Shown: piece after piece, positions 53,943 through 64,000 of the stretch
Numbering within the stretch: the first letter of the stretch is position 1
Layout of the letters: every line of letters begins with the position of its first letter
Assembly: GCF_041381155.1 (NCBI RefSeq)
Contig: NC_091137.1
Location: 24,907,351-24,971,350, forward strand
Reading direction: 5' to 3'
Origin: Argopecten irradians
Taxonomy: Eukaryota; Mollusca; Bivalvia; Pectinida; Pectinidae
Length of the DNA stretch: 64,000 bases
The notes under the pieces: generated by a model
What the model was told of the DNA's origin: nothing
Databases searched by the model: none
What the model saw: only the letters and a program-made list of their open reading frames with translations
Translations under genes and position numbers: made by a program

Positions 53943-54906
53943 AAGTAATGTCGCTTTGTTCTTTCTTTTAGAGTTTTCACAATATATATATTACGTTTGA
54001 TCACCAGTGGTCAAATTTAATATGGTAATCCGCATTAATCCAAAAGTAGCCATTAAAGAACGGATTATAGCTGAGTGAACTGAACAAAGCTAATTATATC
54101 CTGATCTCTGAGGACTTTAAAAAAGAACTTAATAAAGTACTTGCTGACTATATATTAATACATAGGGTGTGTTTTATTCGCCTTGCTGATCACCGTGACC
54201 TGCAATTTTAGGGTTCTCGATTTCCCTTCCAGGTTAAACCAGGGGTTCGGTGCAAATTTGGAATAAATTCAATAAAGAGTGAGTATTGTTTCCATGTGAT
54301 TGTTGAATACCGTTGACCTTACCATGTGTTTCGGACTGTACGTGTGTAATCCTCTAATACTAACGAACGGTTTTCATTTTCTTATTCATGTTATTCATGG
54401 AAATACTATCTACTTCGGGACAGGCTAATAAAGATATACTGTAGCAATGTTTCAAAAGATGTGTTTTAAAAGGCAGTAGACAGATAGACTACACTATAGA
54501 ATAGAAAATATGCAAGATTTATTGGAATAAAAACTGTTGGGTGAATTGATAAAAAATTATAAGAATTTAACTGAAAGAATAAGTTTCGTCAAGATAATAC
54601 TGTAAAAATATGGGTTGAATTCGTACAACACATTGACTTCATGGTCTGACCATATGTACTTATTACATTGCTCTGTAGATGTAATTGCAATGATTTTTGC
54701 GGTACTGCCAAAATCATGTTCAACGCTTATTTACAATTAAAATCCTATGCATAGCAAGTATTGTTATTCTCAAAATGTTGGTGACTTTTGGTTGTAAATA
54801 GCATAATAAAAAATCTTTGTTCGTGATTATCAAAAATACGTCACATGTATCCATGTTTTACGTGTTTTGGGAAACTGCGGTATATTTGCGTTTAGCAAAT
54901 AAGAAA

Positions 54907-55200
54907 TCCTCGATACTCCAGGGGTTACTAATACTGTCGTCATATGCACCTCTGGAATAGGCCTATTCCGTAGTAAAACTGAACACAGTTTAGAAATAAA
55001 ACACTTTCCATTTACAGATCCTCGGAGTTTACAAAATTATAGAGGACAACCCCTCACCGCAAACCTTGCAGTGTACCGTTATTAGATTGTTTATGTATAT
55101 CAAAGGATCAATCTACCTGTTTTATCTGTTGTCGCACACAGAACCTCCAGTTTTACTATGACCTAGTCCAGGGGTGGATATAAAATGATCTGGAATATCG
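54907..55200. mobile_element. Inverted-repeat element family B, copy 4
   Basis: Left end AATCCTCGATACTCCAGGGG, TTACTAATACTGTCGTCATA; near the right end CCAGTTTTACTATGACCTAG, TCCAGGGGTGGATATAA. The far right end is diverged. Confidence 0.65.
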
Positions 55201-55389
55201 TTCGGGGTTGATAAGAAATATAGTATGAAAATATAGCCATGTAATGAAAAACTGCAAATAGATCATTTATTAATATTTGTTGTTTTATGATTCATAAGCT
55301 GTGATATACACTAGCCATTTTGCTTCACCAAATCTAAGCAGACAGTATGTTGTTTAAGGTAGATATTCGTCTACAGAAAGCTGATAGTA

Positions 55390-55665
55390 ATGGCCAGCGA
55401 AACATGGGCAGGACTCGTTCTCATCGTCTTCTTCGTTGCCATCGGGGTTATCATCGCCGTCATCTCCTTTGCTATCATGATCTTCTGCTGTAAAGCCAAG
55501 AAAAACAAAAGGGCAAAGGTCATGCCAACGTCTCAAAATCTGCGAGACATCAGATCAAGGAACGAAGGTTTGTATGGCAATAACGAACCAATGAACTCAT
55601 TAGAAATCTCGTCTAGAGCGGTCTTACAAGCTCTGCTTACGTACAACCGACAACAGTACGAATAG
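55390..55665 (+). CDS. Candidate small single-pass membrane protein (exon or complete ORF)
   Basis: A frame of 91 aa. After MASETW comes one strongly hydrophobic segment, AGLVLIVFFVAIGVIIAVIS through about residue 33, then CCKAKKNKRAKV, a basic cytoplasmic-side flank, and a polar tail ending YNRQQYE. The start has good context (GTAATGG). An acceptor-like CTACAG at about 55372-55377 precedes it and the frame is open up to it, so it may be an internal exon. A donor-like GTTTGT at 55568 would end the exon in phase with the segment at 56747. No known family recognised; the layout resembles small Shisa/WBP1-like adaptors, which is only a resemblance. Confidence 0.45.
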   Translation: MASETWAGLVLIVFFVAIGVIIAVISFAIMIFCCKAKKNKRAKVMPTSQNLRDIRSRNEGLYGNNEPMNSLEISSRAVLQALLTYNRQQYE

Positions 55666-55994
55666 TCTGATATATCAGAGTTACTTCCCTTTGTATCTCG
55701 TGTGCATCACGGTATCGCGGTAGTCCGCTTAACAAGCATATATTATTAGTTTTCCCCTAATATATTAGGAAAAAAGCCTAATAATAAAAGTACGTTTAGT
55801 AAACTAGTATCGCGATAGCTTGCTTGACCGTGGGGACCGGGAATGGTGTCTAATATGGATATTGTAAGAATCAAAGAAAAATTCCAAACATATATATGTA
55901 CTATTTACATTTTACAAATATTGACCCAATAAGCCATTGTAGAAAACATATTACGACTTAAAATTGTAATATGTTTCTAAAAAGGATACACAGT

Positions 55995-56310
55995 CCGTCT
56001 TCGGTACTCCAAAGGTTACCACTATACTGTCGTTTAATACACCCATGGAATATTAAGTCATAGCAAATCGGACGGCTCTGTGTGCGACAACAGATGAGAA
56101 ACATAGTTTGGTCCTTTGATGTACATCAATAGAATCGACTGTGGGTCATTGAAGTTGGGCGTCGTTCTCTGTCAATCTTAAGAGAAAGTCTCCGTAAGCC
56201 TTCGATTGGCCCGGTCAGATGTTTTTTTTTCTTCGGAAATGCCTTCATTTTTCTCTGACATAGCACATAGTAGAAATAAGTGATAGTAACCTTTGGGATA
56301 TCGAGATACG
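55995..56310. mobile_element. Inverted-repeat element family B, copy 5
   Basis: The left end has TTCGGTACTCCAAAGGTTAC, the right end GATAGTAACCTTTGGGATAT and CGAGA. It shares the family's GTCCTTTGATGTACATCAAT and TTGAAGTTGGGCGTCGTTCT core with copy 1. Confidence 0.65.
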
Positions 56311-56746
56311 ACAATACATGTTTAAACACAAGAAAGACACTTTATATAACGATATTTACATTTTCACTGCAGTCCCACTATGTAACTTTACGAAGCGCAG
56401 TTGGCAGTCATAGACTATGACCTGCAATCGCTTATTATGTCGTCACTATGATTGTCGTGCCAGCGATCATGGAAAATGGCTGTTTAAAAGAATGTTCCAT
56501 TCATGAAGATAACGAATGATTATTTCATTACTGATGCAAAATTCCTTGGGATTTCATCATAAAATTGTAACCAAATGTAAATATAAGCATTGGACGTCTT
56601 TCAGTTGGCATTCATAGCCGTAGCCAATATGAATGCCAACTGAACAGAGGCAAATTCAACATGAAGCGCTGTTCAATCCACAGAAAATCTCATTAAAACA
56701 TCAATTCTAGGCATTAATACATTTATTTTCTGTTTTATGTACATAG

Positions 56747-56868
56747 CCACCCCTCGGTGTTCCGATGACAGAGTTGAGGAGTTTCGTTTGGAAGATGAAA
56801 ATGACAGAAGAGATAGATTATTACAGTTCAAGAGGACGAAACAGGTCTGGATGTTTGACCCGACGTAA
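56747..56868 (+). CDS. Candidate terminal exon (acidic/basic tail)
   Basis: It follows a good acceptor (TTTTCTGTTTTATGTACATAG). In the frame that would continue a phase-1 exon it reads TPRCSDDRVEEFRLEDENDR and then RDRLLQFKRTKQVWMFDPT before a stop at 56866-56868. The alternative 76-codon frame on the same strand (56765-56995) is less protein-like. It fits in phase after 55567, so both may belong to one gene. No database support; low certainty. Confidence 0.3.
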
Positions 56869-56899
56869 GCTTTTCGGACATTGTGTCGGTCTATACAGT

Positions 56900-57860
56900 A
56901 AGGAAAATATTTCCTGTTGGCAAATGTTCTGGCAACTCCGAGACGGGAATGAACAAATTGTTCTTGAAGCAGATCTAGAGACAGCGGTTCTGTGAACACC
57001 TAGCAAGAGGAAGCCTAATCGAAATTGGTGCATGTGACATTCTAACGGAAGTAGGGTTCAATGCAAAATACGGTAACTGGAAATATCAATGATGATGCTA
57101 CTCAAGTATTTATGTACATCACATGATTTGAAATCAAGAAAATAAAAGAAAATTGTGATTCACGCGACAGCGAAACCTTGACAATGGACGAAACGTTGAA
57201 CCTGAAACCTTGAGAAATATAATTAAAACGAGAATCAACTAGCAAGTAACGGCCAAATAATCAAGGACAATCTATAAATGTGCTCGTAATTCATAAGAAT
57301 AGAAAGCAAACTTCAGCACAATTGCTCAAATATATTAATGCAATACCTGGCCAAAGACAATTTCACTTTAGTTCAAACCTCTTCAGAGATGTTCATTTCT
57401 AGTTAATAATAATTCTGTTTGAAAGAAAAAACGCTTTTACAATAGAAACAACTTGGTCTCATTGTACAAAGCTTCACGCTCTTCGGTAATTGCTATGGTT
57501 CTAATTTTTATACGGACGTTAAAATGAAAGAATAGTTTCTATGATTTTTCTAGAATCGCGAAGCATTTGTTTTGCATGAGTGTTGAATTGACCAGAAATA
57601 GATAAATATATATTATAATTGTCTTCTACTTCTCAATTTAATGTCTGGACTTTGAAAATTACAGAACTTTCGAAATATGCTTATGTGTTGCATGTACGTT
57701 TGTATATCAATAACCAATACATTGTATATGAATAAAAGACTGTTTAAACTAAAAATACAGAAATAAATGGGAGTAAAATAGAAATAATCCCGACACATTT
57801 ATACAACATGGAGGATCAAGTTAAGGTGCAACACACCAACTAATTCTCCAGTTTGGTGCA
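56900..57860. other. Intergenic stretch, no gene seen
   Basis: A/T-rich sequence with no domain or repeat recognised. Confidence 0.5.
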
Positions 57861-58498
57861 AAGAATTATAAAAGGCAATCCATAAATGTCTCCACAAAGA
57901 ATTATATAAGGCAATCCATAAATGTCTCCACAAAGAATCATAAAAGGCAATCCATAAATGTCTCCACAAAGAATTATATAAGGCAATCCATAAATGTCTC
58001 CACAAAGAATTATAAAAGGCAATCCATAAATGTCTCCACAAAGAATTATAAAAGGCAATCCATAAATGTCTCCACAAAGAATCATAAAAGGCAATCCATA
58101 AATGTCTCCACAAAGAATTATAAAAGGCAATCCATAAATGTCTCCACAAAGAATTATAAAAGGCAATCCATAAATGTCTCCACAAAGAATTATAAAAGGC
58201 AATCCATAAATGTCTCCACAAAGAATTATAAAAGGCAATCCATAAATGTCTCCACAAAGAATCATAAAAGGCAATCCATAAATGTCTCCACAAAGAATCA
58301 TAAAAGGCAATCCATAAATGTCTCCACAAAGAATTATAAAAGGCAATCCATAAATGTCTCCACAAAGAATTATAAAAGGCAATCCATAAATGTCTCCACA
58401 AAGAATTATAAAAGGCAATCCATAAATGTCCAAAATGTCTCCACAAAGAATTATAAAAGGCAATCCATAAATGTCCAAAATGTCTCCACAAAGAATTA
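57861..58498. repeat. 36-bp minisatellite, about 17 units
   Basis: Unit CCACAAAGAATTATAAAAGG then CAATCCATAAATGTCT. Variants have ATCATAAAAGG or ATTATATAAGG; the last two units carry an extra CAAAATGTC. Because 36 is divisible by three, two minus-strand frames stay open (repeats of SLWRHLWIAFYN and ILCGDIYGLPFI). No start region, domain or splice context supports translation. Confidence 0.95.
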
Positions 58499-58941
58499 CT
58501 GTACCTAATGTTCTGTTCAGCCAAAGTATTGCACACTGAGATCTAGATTAAATAAAAAAAAATAATAAAGGTTTAATAAACAACACACAAACCTTTAATA
58601 GCCATTAATGTACCAAAGTATTTTCATAAAAACACAATTGAAATCCAGTTTCCAGAATTTTAAGTTCAAGTGAGCAGCTATTGCAGGACTACTTTTCAGT
58701 AAGTATGGAGGCCCAAATAGAGCAAAGTTAATACAATTTATGTGTAAGAAACTGAAAACTGATAAGTATTCTTACTTACAAGTTGAACTCAAAATTACAA
58801 TTATCATAAATGTAAAGACCCAGAGGACCAGTATTGTTCACTTATGAAATGTAATCAACCATTTGTACAGTTTTAAGTTTATCACCCCAATTGTTTTTGC
58901 TATTTTATGATTGATATTTTAGATACCGGGTATATATACCT

Positions 58942-59171
58942 TTATATATCAATAAATTTCACTTGTGATGCCTTGTAGTCTTCGATTAGGTGGTCCACCT
59001 CAAAGGATTCATCATCATTTTCATACTGAGCCTCATAAACAGCATTGTCTGCACCGTCTTTTCAACTCACAAGCGCCTGTTCCAGAATACAAATGAATAG
59101 TGTCTGATCCTTCGTCAAGTATCCACTGGTTTAATATTCTCCAAACCACAAAGTTTGTCCTTTGATCTCTG
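58942..59171 (-). other. Exon-like minus-strand segment, possible gene relic
   Basis: One frame from 59058 reads DGADNAVYEAQYENDDESFE then VDHLIEDYKASQVKFIDI to a stop at 58942. Just upstream another frame reads TNFVVWRILNQWILDEGSDT. An acceptor-like TTCATTGTTTAG precedes the block at about 59172. The two frames do not connect directly. It could be a decayed exon; the family is unknown. Confidence 0.2.
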
Positions 59172-59491
59172 GATCTAAACAATGAAATTACAATGACATT
59201 GATATCAGAAACGATGAACTGTATGACTTTATTTCTATGTACATAATTACGTACATCATTTTGATTTCTGACAATTTTTTACCAAAAGTGTAAATAATTT
59301 TGGTAACACATGAACATAGTCACTACGTCAAAAATTTCAAGTTTTCACCATATTTTCCTTTTTCATTTAAATCTAAAAACAATTTTGGATATCTCACTTT
59401 TCCCAGAAATACCTTGCGTACTTATTTTTAAAACTTCATTTATCCCTATTAGGTTGCAACAGACAGATATACGATGTATCTGTGCTTAGTC

Positions 59492-59635
59492 TTAGGTTGC
59501 TATCCTGGATGTGCTGGGTAATGTGCTATGTATATCTGTCCTATCTTCCTCAATGTCACTGGATGTGGAATTACACTTTCTCCCCTTTCTGGAACGTTTC
59601 ACTTTGGATTGTTTGCCAGATTTCTCGACATCATA
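59492..59635 (-). CDS. Candidate last exon of the YqaJ-like gene
   Basis: It follows a strong acceptor (TTTTCTTTTTCTGTAATTGTAG). The frame is 144 nt, beginning YDVEKSGKQSKVKRSRKGRK and continuing CNSTSSDIEEDRTDIHSTLP to a stop at 59492-59494. Basic then acidic, like a nuclear tail. A donor GTATGT at 62471-62476, at the end of the YqaJ segment, is in the same phase, so the two could be joined by ordinary splicing across an intron that holds the LINE at 59700-62300. No direct homology recognised for the tail itself. Confidence 0.4.
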   Translation of the reverse strand, partial: YDVEKSGKQSKVKRSRKGRKCNSTSSDIEEDRTDIHSTLPSTSRIAT

Positions 59636-59699
59636 CTACAATTACAGAAAAAGAAAACTTATATATTACTTGTTCAAATCTTCAAACAAAACATATTCA

Positions 59700-62300
59700 A
59701 ACAAAACAAGAGGCCCAGATGAACTGTATCGCTCATTTGGTTTGTTATCTTTCTTAGTCTTACTAAGTTGATACTAAACGCAGGCCTTCATGCCTCTGTT
59801 TCCAAATACCTAATGTACATAAGTGTACATTTTGTATTTCTATTGTCGTTTCCAGATCGTATGGTGTTATTATTGTTTGTGTTGGTGATGTAGATCCTGC
59901 CTTTGTGTTGCCAGTGTTTATCAAGCCTGTTTTCAAAGGTGTTGAGCGCTGGTGACTGTACAACTTCTTCTGGTAACGAGTTCCAAGCATTTACAACCCT
60001 TTGTGGAAAAAAGAGTATTTTCTAATGTCCAGTTTTGATCTTGCCTTTCCCAAACAGTATGAATTCCCTCTTGTTCTTTATTTACAATGTACTTTAACCA
60101 GACCAGCAGAACCTTGTTTGTCTTCGAACGCTCGTACAATCTTCAAGCCCTCGATCATGACTCCCCGATGATGGCAACTTCAGCTTCTTCATTCTTTCTT
60201 CGTATGCAGTATCTTTCATCCCTGGTAACAACTTCGTTGCTCCACAATGACTTCCAAATCCTTTTCTTCCTCTTCTAATTTCAAACAAGTCTCCCTTCTT
60301 ATTCCATCTGATTCCTTATACAACTGAAGATTTGGAGCTGTTGAATTATTTCCTATCCTCATGTTGTGACACTTATTAGGATGGAACTTAAGCAGCCATG
60401 TATCCGACCATTTTTGGAGATTATCCATATCTTTCTGCATATCAACGTTTTTCCTGGAGTCACTGTACAGCTTTGTGTCATCCGCAAACATTAAAGCAAT
60501 TGAATCCACTAAATCTGGAAGGTCATTTATGTACGAAACAAATAATGTTGGACTGAGTACGCTACCCTGTGGTATGCCTCTTGTCACTGATTTCCATTTG
60601 GATGTTTGTCCATTTACAGGCACCTGCTGTTCCTTTTCTGTTGAAAATGTCCGTATCCATTCTGTAATCTGTTCCGATATCCCATATGTTTCCAGTTTCC
60701 CTAAGAGTCTTCTATGAGGCACCGTATCGAATGCCTTCATGAAATCCATGTAGACCACGTCTACACTACCCCTTCATCCATTATTTCTGTCCATTGATCG
60801 ACAACTTTCAAGAGTTGAAGACTGTCGATCTGCCATTAACAAAACCGTATTGCTGTGGACTCAATAGATAGTTATTCAATGTATGTAACATCATTCTTGA
60901 CCTAATTATCTTTTCCATCATCTTGCATACCACACTGGTCAGGCTCACATGTCTATAGTTACAAGCATATTGTTTGTCCCCCTTCTTAACGATAGCAGTG
61001 ATCCTTACTTCTTTCCAAACCTTGGGAACCTTTGCTTGACTTAGGAATTGTTTAAAAATAAATTTCAGTGGTTCTGTTACAGAATTTTTCAATGTCTGTT
61101 AGCAACCTTGGGTGTATGTTGTCTTGAAAAAAAGTCCACTAACGCCTCTGCTTTTTCTTCATCGCTTCTTGTAACATGTTTTACCACACCATTATCTTTC
61201 ACATGCAGTTCTGCTTTCCCCGTCCTAGTTTTGGTTTTCGAATTTGCATACCTCCAAAATTTCTTCGGATTTATTTTCAATTCCTCCGCAATATTTTATT
61301 CAACCCTCTTCTTTGCATTTCTAACCAAATTTTTCACTTTATTTCTTACTACTTTGGCATATTTTCTGTACTTGTTTTCATCCTTTGTTTCCTTGAATCT
61401 TTTCCAACCTCTATGCTTTCTTTGTATTGCTTTCAAAATACTTCCATATAGTGGTTGTTTGTACTGCTTCTTAGTTGATTTCCTCACTGGTATATGATTG
61501 TTTGTTGCATTCAATATTTTCTCTACAAATCTATTATAATTTTCATCTAGATCTCCGTTTAATAATAAGTCCCAGTTTATTTTGAGTTCTTCTCTGATTT
61601 TTTCATAATTCCCTCGATTATACAGCATTTTCTTATTCGTGTGATTTTGTTTATCACTGGTTCACACATAATTGAATTAAACACATCCGTGATCACTTTT
61701 GCCGGTAACATTTAATTTTTCCACCATATTTTCTTCATTTGTAAATATTAGGTCCAGCACACTGATTCACTCTTATCCTTGATGGCTCATGAACATGTTG
61801 AAATAAATAATCATCACGGACTATCTCCACAATTTCGTATTCATTCTTGTTTTTGTAATCAGTTGCGTTCAAGTTCCAATTAATGTTTTTGAAGTTGAAA
61901 TCTCCCTTAATTAATAGATGTGAGTAGTTTGTTTCACCTGCTTCTGTTATTAATTAAAATATTTCCTATTGTTCCTTTCAATACAACTTAGGCTCCTGTA
62001 AACACAACCAATGAGCAGTTTATTCCCTCTGCTGAGGTTCATAGAAACCCATATTTGTTCTTTGAAAACTGTTGGTAACATCTATTGCCTTTAATTCTGA
62101 TTTTATATAAAGCGCTGTTCCTCTTATCCCTTCATCATTTTCTGCGTTATTTATAAACATGTCATATCCATATATGTGCAGCTCTGCAGTGGTTGGAGCA
62201 TATCTACTGGTTTTTGACAAAACTTCATTGATTCCTATTATCATTGGATCATCACTTAAAATCCTAGCTTTCGATTCATGCTAATAAATGTTCTGGATAC
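59700..62300 (-). mobile_element. 5'-truncated CR1-like LINE, decayed
   Basis: In order on the minus strand: endonuclease piece at 62244-62020 (AELHIYGYDMF, GTALYIKSELKA); endonuclease-RT linker at 61628-61089 (KINPKKFWRYANSKTKTRTG); reverse transcriptase at 61092-60216 (NYRHVSLTSVVCKMMEKIIR, SPQQYGFVNGRST, YMDFMKAFDTVPHRRLLGKL, GIPQGSVLSPTLF, ALMFADDTKLYSDS); and a C-terminal tail at 59990-59763. The 3' end carries GAGCGATACAGTTCATCTGG then GCCTCTTGTTTTG. The N-terminal part of the endonuclease is missing and the frame is broken several times. The RT motif order and the 3' end suggest the CR1/jockey group. Confidence 0.88.
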
Positions 62301-62476
62301 AAGATCAGTTCTTACTTTTTAAACGAATTACTTGTAATTTTCATGTTTGACGCACCCCTCCTGTCACAAATTGTGTTCTCGTGCTCGCAACAAGGTTTCT
62401 TATTTATACATTACAAATCATGAACTGATATAATAATAACTCAGTATTTCATTTGTAAACGATTATATATACATAC

Positions 62477-63100
62477 AATTTTACCAGGTTCTCGAATGTC
62501 AGGACTAAGATTATGCCTTGGACATACTAATTCCGGGAGAATGGCTTTCATAAAGAACGCAGTCAACTTCTCAATGTAAATCTGGTACGGATTCTCGGTT
62601 CTAACAATGAGGTCAATCCATGGGTGATCAGTAATGTTTACAATATCCTGGCACTGGTAGCAAAACTTGTGTGTGGTTTTTTTCCAAGTGTAGTTCACCG
62701 TCTTCCAGTTCTTAACAGAAATCCTTAAGATCAGAAAGTTTAGCTGAAGTTGTCATGCTGAAAGGTTTATTGTATAGCACATTCTTAATTTCTATGAGTC
62801 CTATCTCTTGGTTGTTTTCCATCACAATATCATCTGGGCTTGCACTAAGGAAATGATGTATTTGATAAATAACCAGTCCAGATGGCACCACAGTGAGATC
62901 TCCTTCTTTGTCACTAATATATTCCTGTATCGAAATGGCTTCCTTCTTTGTTCCGATTGAAGTAAAGGCGGTCCCACGAAAGGATGGATATAACACTCTT
63001 CTCAACAATGGAGCTACTGGTATGAAGCTTTTTCTTTTTATGATTTGTCCAAAGATGTAGGCAGTCAAGCGCTACCATCTTTCTTTTTTCCATATCTTGC
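62477..63100 (-). pseudogene. YqaJ (lambda-exonuclease-like) nuclease domain, apparently disrupted
   Basis: Matches the YqaJ pattern of animal genomes: YPSFRGTAFTSIGTKKEAIS (entry motif near G..E.EA), VVPSGLVIYQIHHFLSASPD with the SPDDIV metal-ligand Asp, IGLIEIKNVL (the EIK catalytic pair), then CQDIVNITDHPWIDLIVRTE and a segment ending in LPELVCPRHNLSP. YqaJ proteins are 5'-3' exonucleases of phage type; in invertebrates they are often found next to mobile DNA. The reading is not continuous across the region, so the copy looks broken. It may be part of a transposon-borne or captured gene. Confidence 0.6.
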
Positions 63101-64000
63101 ACTCAGACTGAGCTAACGTAATTTTTTGTATGTTATTGATCTGAGCTGTTGTTCCTTGCACTTCCCTTTTGAAAAAAATCATCTTTATTAACCCGTTACT
63201 TATCTGATGACAAATCTGGCCATACAGCTTAGGCCTCAGCACCATAGGACTCCCTTGCTTTCTTTGTCTGATTAATCTTGTTGATCATTCTCCTCTTTCT
63301 CCACCTTCGTGGCAAACATTTGGCTTGGCCTTTGATTCACTGCATTTCTGTCTTGACTTCTCTCTTTTCTTGTAAGCTTCATGAAATTCTCGGCCTGCTG
63401 GAGTCTTGTGCAGGTTTCCCAAGATATCACAGGCCACTCTGTCCCCAAATTCATGCGTAGAGCACCAGCATAGCATCGAATGTTCCACGACCATCGATTA
63501 CAATGGTTAAACACCTTTCCCCCATCAAAATTATCCTGATGTCATTATCGACATCAAACATTCCTCCATTTTTTATATGAAATTTCTTATCAGGCAATGG
63601 CTTTTTTCAGTAACTCGGTTGATGATAAGCGATGCGGCTTTCATAATTTCGTGAGAGATTTTAATGTCACCTGTCTTTACACCAGTACTCCCTCTTGACT
63701 GTTCCTTTTCCTTACGTGACATACCGTTTGTCCATTAACTGGCTTGTTGTGACATCAGGTCATCTGCCTCGAGCTTACCCTTATTGACCAGATGTCTGTG
63801 GTGTCCTCCCCTTCTTTGGCTTTACAGAAGTCTTTGCTGCATTTGGTTTGGTCACCCGACCGACCCTAACTTTTTACACCCTACCTTATTTTTTTCAACT
63901 TTTCTACGAAAAAAAAAATTAAATAGTCGTGATTTCGATATCAGACTCCGGTTTCGCCCATCATTTTAGAATGAAAGACACATAAAAAAAAAGAAAAAAT
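63101..64000 (-). other. Unassigned region upstream of the YqaJ-like segment
   Basis: Minus-strand frames at 63272-63514 (basic, KREKSRQKCSESKAK in one frame) could be coding remnants belonging to the same gene, but no domain is recognised. Short A-runs lie near 63910 and 63985. Nothing can be called with confidence. Confidence 0.3.

Noticed and set aside
57799-58536. 245-codon and 212-codon minus-strand frames
   Set aside because: They are the 36-bp minisatellite read in two frames; no splice or start context and no domain.
61048-61497. 149-codon plus-strand frame, Phe/Leu-rich
   Set aside because: Antisense of the CR1-like LINE coding region.

Overview
The window is animal nuclear DNA: AT-rich, with multi-exon genes, GT-AG introns, LINE retrotransposons, many small inverted-repeat elements and several tandem arrays. 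The repeat flavour (the motif AGTTATCTCCCTT, and a CR1-like 3' end reading GGGCCTCTTG) suggests a lophotrochozoan, most likely a bivalve mollusc. That placement is inference; no species is claimed.

Three conserved host genes were assembled by hand from exons with matching splice phases. (1) A CDK2-type cyclin-dependent kinase, minus strand, start codon at 6514; its first three coding exons are in the window and the rest lies beyond the left edge. (2) ANKMY2 (ankyrin repeats plus MYND zinc finger), minus strand, 12 coding exons from 36527 to 18039, 444 aa. (3) An NKTR-type cyclophilin with a long RS domain, plus strand, 18 coding exons from 37751 to 51378, 1393 aa. ANKMY2 and NKTR are head to head, start codons about 1.2 kb apart, and probably share a promoter region.

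Layout: 1-6760 CDK2 5' half with two foldback elements in its introns; 7865-12900 a decayed APE-type LINE on the minus strand, carrying a TTAA-flanked MITE; 12900-18038 intergenic repeats; 18039-36527 ANKMY2, whose introns hold a 5.15-kb 89-bp satellite, a TTAA element, a 2.3-kb inverted-repeat element, a hAT-like element and a 50-bp satellite; 36528-37750 shared 5' region; 37751-51543 NKTR; 51544-57850 intergenic repeats plus weak evidence for a small secreted or membrane protein gene; 57861-58498 a 36-bp minisatellite; 59492-63100 a YqaJ-nuclease-like gene or gene relic whose putative last intron holds a 5'-truncated CR1-like LINE; 63100-64000 unassigned.

The most unusual observation is in ANKMY2. 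The 50-bp satellite of intron 4 is built from the 3' end of exon 4 together with its own 5' splice site, giving about 34 tandem donor copies. Immediately downstream, the exon 5 tail plus donor is also duplicated once. In both places reading past the authentic donor meets an in-frame stop almost at once.
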